Made by a program: the position numbers and the translations under genes. A stretch of 22,481 nucleotides of DNA from WRAI01 sp031549605 (GTDB taxonomy: Bacteria; Bacillota; Clostridia; Oscillospirales; UBA929). The stretch is from positions 1-22,481 of the forward strand of contig JAVBPM010000013.1 of the NCBI GenBank assembly GCA_031549605.1, given 5' to 3'. Of this stretch, positions 1 through 5,168 are shown piece by piece (within the stretch, counting starts at the first letter, position 1; each line of letters starts with the position of its first letter). Under the pieces are notes generated by a model. That model did not search any database. It was not told the origin of the DNA and saw nothing but the letters and a program-made list of their open reading frames with translations.

Positions 1-491
1 CCGTAAACCTGAAAGAACCACGGTGCGCTGCCGCCCGTACCGCTGCGCAGTACCATCGTGTTGTAATGGTTCTTGTAGCCGAGGACAGGGCCAAAGCGCG
101 ATTTTGTCGCGTTTGACATGGGGATTTTGAAAGTGAACTCAAAGTAACCGGGCTCGCTGTAGTCCATTTCAATGGGGCTGTTCTCTTGGTCACACAGCAG
201 AAACACCGCCGGTGGCGTCGAGTTGTTGGCGTAGTTGTTGTCGTTGGCCATACCCGACTTGAGGTGCAGCCACTTGGTGCTGCCTTCGATGATTTCGTCG
301 ACCGTGCCGGTCGTCGACTCGCCTTTAATCGTGCCGGCGTCCTGCACCCACTTGTTGGCTGTCGCCGCGTCGGGATAGGCGGAATCGGCCGATGCCGATA
401 GTGGCATCGCGGGCAGAAGCAGTGCCGCAAGCAGGCAAATACTCAGGGCAAATGACAATGTGCGACGGACGTGGTGCGATTTGCGTTTCAT
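1..491 (-). CDS. N-terminal part of a secreted protein paralogous to the GH95 protein at the right edge (partial)
   Basis: The frame is open from an ATG at 491 to the window edge (163 codons), so the C-terminus is missing. A strong AAGGAGGA lies 6 nt before the ATG. The protein starts with a basic stretch (MKRKSHHVRR), a hydrophobic core and an ASA-D signal-peptidase site, so it should be exported. After the signal peptide it matches the start of the large GH95 protein at 13099 almost residue for residue: both share YPDAATAN, TPPAVFLLCD, PIEMDY, KSRFGPVLGY and LRSGTGG/MRSGTGG. This shared domain of about 220 residues looks like a jelly-roll (concanavalin-like) beta-sandwich and may bind carbohydrate. 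Which catalytic domain follows, if any, cannot be seen. Export and paralogy are well supported; enzymatic function is unknown. Confidence 0.88.
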   Translation of the reverse strand, partial: MKRKSHHVRRTLSFALSICLLAALLLPAMPLSASADSAYPDAATANKWVQDAGTIKGESTTGTVDEIIEGSTKWLHLKSGMANDNNYANNSTPPAVFLLCDQENSPIEMDYSEPGYFEFTFKIPMSNATKSRFGPVLGYKNHYNTMVLRSGTGGSAPWFFQVY

Positions 492-525
492 GGTACATCC
501 TCCTTAATTTGGTGCTGTCATAGCC

Positions 526-537
526 GCGTAATTACGC
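526..537. promoter_or_regulatory. 12-bp perfect palindrome upstream of the left secreted-protein gene
   Basis: GCGTAATTACGC reads the same on both strands. It lies about 35 bp before the ATG at 491 and downstream of the candidate promoter. It could be an operator; nothing identifies the regulator. Confidence 0.3.
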
Positions 538-576
538 ATGATATCTCAGCAGAACACACAATACCCGAACATATAA

Positions 577-605
577 ATTCTAACAGGAAATGGTAAGGTT
601 GTACA
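577..605 (-). promoter_or_regulatory. Candidate sigma-A promoter of the left secreted-protein gene
   Basis: Reading on the minus strand, TGTACA (4 of 6 matches to the -35 consensus) is followed after 17 bp by TAGAAT (5 of 6 matches to the -10 consensus). It would give a leader of about 80 nt before the ATG at 491. The -35 box is weak. Confidence 0.35.
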
Positions 606-694
606 GTCCTTTTTGGTAAAATCTACTTAAAAAATAGGTAAGACAAGGGCAGAAAAGACGAAAACGACTGCTGCATAACAGCATGGTGTCAATT

Positions 695-726
695 AAAGAA
701 AAAATCGACATCCCCCGCAAGGGATG
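695..726 (-). terminator. Rho-independent terminator of lplA
   Basis: Downstream of the lplA stop codon, the minus strand carries a 6-bp stem (CATCCC/GGGATG, six-base loop) followed by TCGATTTTTTCTTT. Stem plus T-run is a standard intrinsic terminator, though the stem is short. Confidence 0.65.
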
Positions 727-769
727 CCGGTTGATATGACTGTTGTTTGGCCGCCAATGCCGCGCGGCG

Positions 770-1747
770 TTACGGCACAAGAAGCGCGGCCACCGCTGCG
801 GGGGTTGCGTTAAACAGGTAACGTCCGACGTCAAGGCTGGTCAGCAGCGCTTCAACCGTCGCCCGGTCGCAGCGCGCACCGTCCAGCTGCCGAGCCAGTT
901 CGTCGGGGTCGCCCTCGGAGAAAAAGTCGCCGCAGAAGCTGATGTTGCGCAAACAGCCGTCGACCACGTCATAGCCGGCCTCCACGCTGCCGCAGCCCTC
1001 CAGGCGCTCGCGCACGCGAAAACGCGCCGCCGGCGACTGCCCGTAGTTCCAGTCCCACGACGCGTAGCGCTCGCGCAGCGCCGCGACGGCCGTTTGATCA
1101 TCGGGTGTCAGTTCGTAGGGCGCGACGCCGCCGCACAGCGCACCGGCCAGTGCCTGCATCAGCCGGGATACAGTCATACCGGGCAGGTAGGGCGCCAAAT
1201 TGGTCACGCGCGCGCGCACCGAGTCAACCGCCTTGGACGACAGCTTCTCGGCCGCCGGATTGAGCACCTGTGCCATAACCGCGATGTCGGTGTCAAATAG
1301 AATGGTGCCGTGGTGCAGCACGCGACCGTTGCGCACGCACTGGGCGTTGCCCGAAAACTTCTTGCCCTGAAAAAGAATGTCGTTGCGGCCGTCGACCTCG
1401 GCGTTTATGCCGATAGTGCCCAGCGCGTCGGCCAGCCGGCGGCTATAGCGCGCAAAATCAAGCCGTTGATAGCTGCCGCACGGCTCAATAAAGGTAAAAT
1501 TAACATTGCCCATGTCGTGATAAACGGCGCCACCGCCGGTCATGCGGCGCACCACGCGCACACCGCGGTCATTTACAAAGCTGGTGTTGATTTCGGCCAG
1601 CGTATTTTGATGCCGACCGACGACAACGGTGTTGTCGTTTTGCCACAGCATCACACAGCCGCCGTCGTCGCACAGCGTCTCAAAAGCGTACTGCTCCAGC
1701 GCCAAATTCTCGTACGGGTCTGTGCTGCGCGAAGAGATATACATCAT
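770..1747 (-). CDS. lplA: Lipoate-protein ligase A family protein
   Basis: This 325-residue protein belongs to the LplA family, which activates lipoate with ATP and attaches it to lysines of 2-oxoacid dehydrogenase or glycine cleavage H proteins in the cytoplasm. The family signature RRMTGGGAVYHD is at residues 67-78, GRNDI at 120-124 and GKKFSGNAQ at 128-136; Lys130 matches the lipoyl-AMP binding lysine. The length and the C-terminal accessory domain fit bacterial LplA. I place the start at the ATG at 1747 because GGGTGAT sits just before it; a GTG at 1756 lies inside that ribosome site and the next codon after 1747 is also ATG. No lipoylated-enzyme genes are adjacent, so it probably salvages lipoate for targets elsewhere. 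A promoter lies immediately upstream, giving a leader of only about 10 nt. Confidence 0.93.
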   Translation of the reverse strand: MMYISSRSTDPYENLALEQYAFETLCDDGGCVMLWQNDNTVVVGRHQNTLAEINTSFVNDRGVRVVRRMTGGGAVYHDMGNVNFTFIEPCGSYQRLDFARYSRRLADALGTIGINAEVDGRNDILFQGKKFSGNAQCVRNGRVLHHGTILFDTDIAVMAQVLNPAAEKLSSKAVDSVRARVTNLAPYLPGMTVSRLMQALAGALCGGVAPYELTPDDQTAVAALRERYASWDWNYGQSPAARFRVRERLEGCGSVEAGYDVVDGCLRNISFCGDFFSEGDPDELARQLDGARCDRATVEALLTSLDVGRYLFNATPAAVAALLVP

Positions 1748-1763
1748 AGTTATCACCCGCGTT

Positions 1764-1793
1764 ATCGTACCATGCGACTGTCTAAAGCGTCAA
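1764..1793 (-). promoter_or_regulatory. Sigma-A promoter of lplA
   Basis: On the minus strand TTGACG is followed after 18 bp by TACGAT, preceded by TGG (extended -10). The expected start point is only about 10 nt before the lplA ATG. Confidence 0.6.
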
Positions 1794-1885
1794 TGCCATT
1801 CGCCGTGACCATCAAAAGAAATATCGGCCAACCCCCGTGCATATACATGAGGATGAGAGACCGCAGTATTGGAGGAGGGTTCCGA

Positions 1886-2140
1886 TTGAAAGGCAACATG
1901 GAAGAGCGCGCCTGTGAATTGGCGACCTACATTTTAGAGAATAAAGCGACAGTGCGCGCCACCGCCAAAAAGTTCGGAATCAGCAAAAGTACCGTCCACA
2001 AGGACATTGCCGAACGGCTGCCGCTGTACAATAAGAGCCTGTACCAATCGGTCAAGGAGGTGCTCGAGCAGAACAAAGCCGAGCGTCACCTGCGTGGCGG
2101 TGCCGCCACGCGCAAGAAATACAAGGGCGAGGACGACTAA
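1886..2140 (+). CDS. spoIIID: Sporulation transcriptional regulator SpoIIID
   Basis: The 84-residue product matches SpoIIID, the DNA-binding protein that switches mother-cell gene expression after sigma-E activation during endospore formation. The helix-turn-helix segment with TVRATAKKFGISKSTVHKD and the downstream motif RHLRGG-AT-KYK are hallmarks of the family; Bacillus subtilis SpoIIID has 93 residues. I chose the TTG at 1886 as start because GGAGGAGGG lies 7 nt before it. The first ATG (1898) is too far from that site, and longer open sequence upstream runs antisense through lplA. In Bacillus the gene is read by sigma-E. Here ATACA at 1843 resembles part of a sigma-E -10 box, but I find no well-spaced -35, so regulation is open. 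This gene is the best evidence that the organism makes spores. Confidence 0.95.
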   Translation: MKGNMEERACELATYILENKATVRATAKKFGISKSTVHKDIAERLPLYNKSLYQSVKEVLEQNKAERHLRGGAATRKKYKGEDD

Positions 2141-2155
2141 AAGTAAGCACATTGG

Positions 2156-2189
2156 CAGCACCGCGACGGCAGCGTCGGCGGTGCTGTTT
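2156..2189 (+). terminator. Hairpin terminator after spoIIID
   Basis: A stem of AGCACCGC/GCGGTGCT continues into GACG/CGTC around a GCAG loop with one bulged G, giving about 12 pairs, followed by GTTT only. The stem is strong but the T-run is poor. It overlaps the -35 region of the next promoter. Confidence 0.5.
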
Positions 2190-2217
2190 GCCTGTCGGCG
2201 TCGCCCTGTGGTACAAT
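2188..2217 (+). promoter_or_regulatory. Candidate sigma-A promoter of the rsuA-type gene
   Basis: TTGCCT and TACAAT are 18 bp apart, and TGG directly precedes the -10 (extended -10). The ATG follows 24 bp later. Confidence 0.5.
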
Positions 2218-2240
2218 AACGGCACTAGGAGGTGGTCGCC

Positions 2241-2960
2241 ATGCCCGCAGTGCGTTTGGACAAGTCGCTGTGCCATGCCGGCTGGGGCAGTCGTAGCGAG
2301 ATGAAGCAAGCGCTGGCGCAGGGCCGCGTCTGTGTCAGCGGCGCCGTTGTGCGCGACGGCGCGGCCAAGGTTGACCCGCAGCACCAACCCGTAACACTCG
2401 ACGGCGTTGACATCGACTACCTCGAGCACTACACCTACCTGCTCTACAAACCGGCGGGGCTGCTCACCGCCACCGAGGACAGGCATCAGCCCACCGTATA
2501 CAGTCTGCTGCCGCCGCGGTTGCTCAACCTCGGGCTGGTGCCCGTGGGCCGGCTGGACAAGGACACCACCGGGCTGTTGCTGCTGACTACCGACGGCGCG
2601 CTGTCGCACGCGCTGACCTCGCCCGTGCGCCACGTCGACAAGGTCTATCGAGCCGAAGTCGAGGGCTGCTTGCAGCCCGAACACATTGTCGTTGTGGCGT
2701 CGGGCATGACGCTGCCCGACGGGCTTGTCTGCCAGCCGGCTGCGCTGGAAATCTGTTCGCCGACGCAGTGCAGGCTGACGCTGCGCGAGGGCAAGTTTCA
2801 TCAGGTCAAACGTATGCTGGCGGCGCTCGGCTGCCCGGTAAAAAGCTTGCACCGCCTGTCCGTCAATGGGTTGGAACTGCCGGAGGATATGGCTCCGGGC
2901 GATATAAGGCGGCTGACGGGCCAACAGCTGCTCCAACTACGGCAGGAAAAATTTGGTTAA
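2241..2960 (+). CDS. rsuA: 16S rRNA pseudouridine synthase, RsuA family
   Basis: The 239-residue protein has an N-terminal S4 RNA-binding domain (about residues 3-60, beginning VRLDKSLCHAGWGSRSE) and a pseudouridine synthase domain. The catalytic motif GRLDKDTTGLLLLT is at 103-116, with Asp106 as the nucleophile. YLLYKPAG (66-73) and the late motif REGKFHQVKRM are typical of the RsuA/RluB/RluE group; this size and form match enzymes that modify 16S rRNA near position 516. Family members can also act on 23S rRNA, so the exact target is inferred. The start is the ATG at 2241, 8-9 nt after AGGAGG. A GTG at 2232 lies within the ribosome site and is rejected. It follows spoIIID by 100 bp with its own likely promoter. 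Confidence 0.92.
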   Translation: MPAVRLDKSLCHAGWGSRSEMKQALAQGRVCVSGAVVRDGAAKVDPQHQPVTLDGVDIDYLEHYTYLLYKPAGLLTATEDRHQPTVYSLLPPRLLNLGLVPVGRLDKDTTGLLLLTTDGALSHALTSPVRHVDKVYRAEVEGCLQPEHIVVVASGMTLPDGLVCQPAALEICSPTQCRLTLREGKFHQVKRMLAALGCPVKSLHRLSVNGLELPEDMAPGDIRRLTGQQLLQLRQEKFG

Positions 2961-3027
2961 TTTGTACGAACGGCGAGGATGTTTTTGGGGAAAAGTCACA
3001 AGCCCTTTGTGTAGGTTTGTGGATTTT

Positions 3028-3051
3028 GGCTAAGGTGGGCAGCCTTTTTTT
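3028..3051 (+). terminator. Weak terminator after the rsuA-type gene
   Basis: A short stem (AAGGT/GCCTT, or alternatively GGCT/AGCC) is followed by a run of seven T residues. The stem is short, so this is tentative. Confidence 0.4.
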
Positions 3052-3057
3052 GGACGA

Positions 3058-3086
3058 TTAACGTCTATCAAAGCGCCGCCGATTAT
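3058..3086 (+). promoter_or_regulatory. Weak candidate promoter of the sugar ABC ATPase gene
   Basis: TTAACG and GATTAT lie 17 bp apart, each matching 4 of 6 consensus bases. TAGACT preceded by TGG at 3089 is another possible -10. No better promoter is visible in the 188-bp gap. Confidence 0.3.
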
Positions 3087-3148
3087 GGTAGACTAAATAC
3101 ATCAAGAGGGCACTGTGCGTGCTCTGCGAAATTCAGGAGGCGACAGCA

Positions 3149-4261
3149 ATGGCAAGTCTTTCGTTGAAGAATATCTATAAGAAATACCCGGGCGGATTCA
3201 CCGCCGTCACCGATTTCAATCTCGAAATCGAGGACAAAGAGTTTATCATCCTAGTCGGCCCGTCGGGCTGCGGCAAGTCGACGACGCTGCGTATGGTGGC
3301 CGGGCTGGAGGAAATCAGTGACGGCGAGCTGTACATCGGCGATCGCTTGGTCAACAAAGTGTCGGCCAAGGACCGCGACATTGCCATGGTGTTCCAAAAC
3401 TACGCGCTCTATCCGCACATGACCGTCTTTGAAAACATGGCCTTCGGCCTCAAGCTGCGCAAGCTGCCCAAGGACGAAATCCGCCGCCGTGTGGAAGAAG
3501 CGGCCCAAATTCTGGAAATCAAGCACTTGCTTGAGCGCAAGCCCAAGGCGCTTTCGGGTGGCCAGCGTCAGCGCGTCGCGCTGGGTCGCGCCATCGTGCG
3601 TAACCCCAAGGTCTTTTTGCTCGACGAGCCGCTGTCCAACCTCGACGCCAAGCTACGCGCGCAGATGCGTACCGAGCTGACCAAGCTGCATCAGAAGCTG
3701 GAGACTACGTTTATCTACGTTACCCACGACCAGATTGAAGCCATGACGATGGGCACGCGCATTGTCGTAATGAAAGACGGCCTTGTGCAGCAAATCGCGC
3801 CGCCGCAGGTGCTGTACAGCACGCCCGACAACCTGTTTGTCGCCACCTTCATCGGCTCGCCGCAGATGAATATTGTCGACGCCGTTGTCGTTGACGAGGG
3901 CGGCAAGACCTACTTGCAGATCGGCGAGAGCCGTGTGGAACTGCCCGAAAACAAGGGCCGCAAGCCCGAGGTGCTCGCCAGCGCTGACCAAACAGTCATT
4001 ATGGGCATTCGCCCCGAGAACCTGCACGACGAGGAGGTCTTTGTCCAGCAGTACCCCAACGCGGTAATCAAAATGCGCGTTGACGTCGTTGAAATGATGG
4101 GCGCCGAGACCTATCTGTCCATGACCGCCGAGGGCAGCACCTTTGTGGCGCGTGTCAACCCGCGTACACCCGCCAAGGTCGGTGACATCATCACCGTCGC
4201 GCTCGACCCCAATCGCATCCACCTCTTCGACAAGGAAACCGAAAAGACCATTACCAACTAA
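3149..4261 (+). CDS. msmK: Sugar ABC transporter ATP-binding protein, MsmK/UgpC type
   Basis: This 370-residue cytoplasmic ATPase belongs to the CUT1 carbohydrate importer group (MsmK/MalK/UgpC). Walker A GPSGCGKST is at 37-45, the Q-loop glutamine at 83, the signature LSGGQ at 135-139, Walker B VFLLDEP at 155-161 and the switch histidine in THD at 193. The C-terminal third (from about 235) is the MalK-type regulatory TOBE/OB-fold, with GIRPE at 286-290. The start is the ATG at 3149, 8 nt after CAGGAGG; an in-frame ATG at 3119 has no ribosome site. No permease or solute-binding protein lies beside it. Stand-alone ATPases of this kind in Firmicutes often serve several sugar importers, so it may power uptake for permeases encoded elsewhere. 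The exact sugar cannot be told. Confidence 0.94.
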   Translation: MASLSLKNIYKKYPGGFTAVTDFNLEIEDKEFIILVGPSGCGKSTTLRMVAGLEEISDGELYIGDRLVNKVSAKDRDIAMVFQNYALYPHMTVFENMAFGLKLRKLPKDEIRRRVEEAAQILEIKHLLERKPKALSGGQRQRVALGRAIVRNPKVFLLDEPLSNLDAKLRAQMRTELTKLHQKLETTFIYVTHDQIEAMTMGTRIVVMKDGLVQQIAPPQVLYSTPDNLFVATFIGSPQMNIVDAVVVDEGGKTYLQIGESRVELPENKGRKPEVLASADQTVIMGIRPENLHDEEVFVQQYPNAVIKMRVDVVEMMGAETYLSMTAEGSTFVARVNPRTPAKVGDIITVALDPNRIHLFDKETEKTITN

Positions 4262-4275
4262 TCTTCATAAGCCAA

Positions 4276-4306
4276 AAGAGCCGGACGCATATTGCGTCCG
4301 GCTCTT
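4276..4306 (-). terminator. Left outer hairpin, probable terminator for leftward (sodC) transcripts
   Basis: A 14-bp perfect stem (AAGAGCCGGACGCA paired with TGCGTCCGGCTCTT, 3-base loop) is followed on the minus strand by a short T-run and then GGC. On the plus strand no T-run follows, so it is oriented to stop leftward transcription. Confidence 0.5.
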
Positions 4307-4346
4307 CAGCGTGCCAAAAAAACAAGTTTTTTTGGCACGCTGAAGA
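4303..4346. repeat. 44-bp perfect palindrome with A7/T7 flanking the loop
   Basis: Two 20-base arms (4303-4322 and 4327-4346) are exact reverse complements around a CAAG loop. Each arm runs TCTTCAGCGTGCC plus seven A, or its complement. Its left arm overlaps the preceding hairpin, so the two structures are mutually exclusive in RNA. Confidence 0.85.
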
Positions 4347-4374
4347 CTGACAAAGACGTGCGCAGGCAAAGAAA

Positions 4375-4412
4375 CGCTGTCCGTCGGCGTACGATGGTAC
4401 GCTAGGACAGCG
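4375..4412. repeat. Internal hairpin of the element
   Basis: An outer 8-bp stem CGCTGTCC/GGACAGCG encloses an inner 6-bp stem GCGTAC/GTACGC. No T-run follows. Confidence 0.65.
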
Positions 4413-4433
4413 CTTCTGCAGCAAGTAAAACCA

Positions 4434-4465
4434 TTGCGGCGCAGCACCTTGTCGGTGCGCCGCAA
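4434..4465. repeat. Second internal hairpin of the element
   Basis: TTGCGGC pairs with GCCGCAA, then after a 3-base bulge GCACC pairs with GGTGC around TTGTC. It is followed by an AT-rich stretch. Confidence 0.6.
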
Positions 4466-4555
4466 ATTATTAGCCGAGAACAAAAGGCCTCATTACGTCG
4501 CCGAATGCTCTCTTTTCTGACACTGGTTTTATGGTGCGCGCTTTTTTGGCAGTCT

Positions 4556-4589
4556 AAAGAGCCGGACGCGCATAGCGTCCGGCTCTTTT
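4556..4589 (+). terminator. Right outer hairpin, probable terminator for rightward (msmK) transcripts
   Basis: A 14-bp perfect stem (AAAGAGCCGGACGC/GCGTCCGGCTCTTT, 5-base loop) ends in TTTT on the plus strand, directly against the sodC stop codon. It uses the same stem sequence as the left outer hairpin. Confidence 0.55.
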
Positions 4590-5053
4590 CATCGCCGCAG
4601 TACCTGACCGCAGGCCAGCTTTTCACCTGAGTTACCCGACGGCTGCGTGTGAAAATCATCGGGCTGGCGGTGTACAACCACAGTCTTGCCCACCATCTCC
4701 AGCGCCGTCAGCCGTGGCGTGTAAAAAACAGTGTAGGCATAGCCGTTGTCCGACAGCAACGGCGGAAAGTCGCCCGCGTGCCGGGGATGCTCGGCGTTGG
4801 CGGGGTTGTAGTGGCCGCCGGTGTCGTGAAAGGGGTCGTCGGCCGTGCCGGTGCAATGGGCGCCGCTGTGCAGGTGCAGGCCGTGGAACCCGTTGTCGGG
4901 CAGTCCATTGACCTCGACGGCTACCAGCACACCACCCGGCGCCGGATAGACAGCCGCCGTGCCGTGTATCCCGTCGGCACCGTGAATGTCGGCAACGGCA
5001 TAGGGACGCGTTTGCAGCGTCCGCGCCATGCGCGCCGACTTGGTAAAGAACAT
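4589..5053 (-). CDS. sodC: Cu/Zn superoxide dismutase family protein without signal peptide
   Basis: The 154-residue protein has the full Cu/Zn-SOD ligand set: HLH at 60-62, HYNP at 81-84 (bridging His81), the zinc ligands His89, His92 and Asp95 in HPRHAGD, and His128 in VVVH. Cys67 and Cys148 fit the conserved disulfide, and the C-terminal region has the family pattern of SGNSG then ACG. The enzyme would convert superoxide to peroxide and oxygen. Most bacterial SodC proteins are exported, but here there is no signal peptide or lipobox, so it should stay in the cytoplasm. I start at the ATG at 5053, preceded by AGGAGAG; an upstream ATG at 5077 lacks a ribosome site. The 3' end abuts the 316-bp repeat element. 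It lies 115 bp downstream of tex on the same strand. Confidence 0.9.
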   Translation of the reverse strand: MFFTKSARMARTLQTRPYAVADIHGADGIHGTAAVYPAPGGVLVAVEVNGLPDNGFHGLHLHSGAHCTGTADDPFHDTGGHYNPANAEHPRHAGDFPPLLSDNGYAYTVFYTPRLTALEMVGKTVVVHRQPDDFHTQPSGNSGEKLACGQVLRR

Positions 5054-5129
5054 AGGCTTCACTCTCCTCACTGCCATTGTATGAGCCGTGCAAGCCTAGT
5101 CAGTACCGCCGTGCTACCGACTTCGCAGA

Positions 5130-5145
5130 TGATAACGGATTGTCA
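5130..5145. promoter_or_regulatory. Possible Fur-like operator upstream of sodC
   Basis: TGATAAC-GG-ATTGTCA is an imperfect inverted repeat that resembles the TGATAAT/ATTATCA halves of a Fur box but with a 2-base centre. It sits about 77 bp before the sodC start. Speculative. Confidence 0.2.
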
Positions 5146-5168
5146 TATTTTGTAGAAAAATAACTGTT

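Larger units (their letters stand above)
4274..4589. repeat. 316-bp hairpin-rich element with ~48-bp terminal inverted repeats
   Basis: The whole gap between convergent msmK and sodC is one structured block. The left end (4274-4322) and the reverse complement of the right end (about 4542-4589) share AAAAGAGCCGGACGC, then a 5-base variable loop, GCGTCCGGCTCTT, a short diverged stretch, TGCC and an A-run. Roughly 40 of 48 positions agree. Between them lie three further hairpins. No gene is visible inside. It could be a MITE-like insertion or two copies of a standard terminator module facing each other. No clear target-site duplication is seen. Confidence 0.6.

Noticed and set aside
1310..1885. 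Upstream extension of the spoIIID frame to an ATG at 1310
   Set aside because: It would run antisense through lplA and make SpoIIID more than three times its known size. The TTG at 1886 has the ribosome site.
2052..2936. 294-codon minus-strand frame opposite the rsuA-type gene
   Set aside because: Antisense shadow of a recognised pseudouridine synthase.
3119..3148. Earlier ATG for the sugar ABC ATPase at 3119
   Set aside because: No ribosome site precedes it, and a good CAGGAGG sits before the ATG at 3149, where family similarity begins.
4274..4589. CRISPR array or integron attC-type site in the hairpin-rich gap
   Set aside because: There is no regular repeat-spacer pattern, and no integrase or gene cassette nearby.
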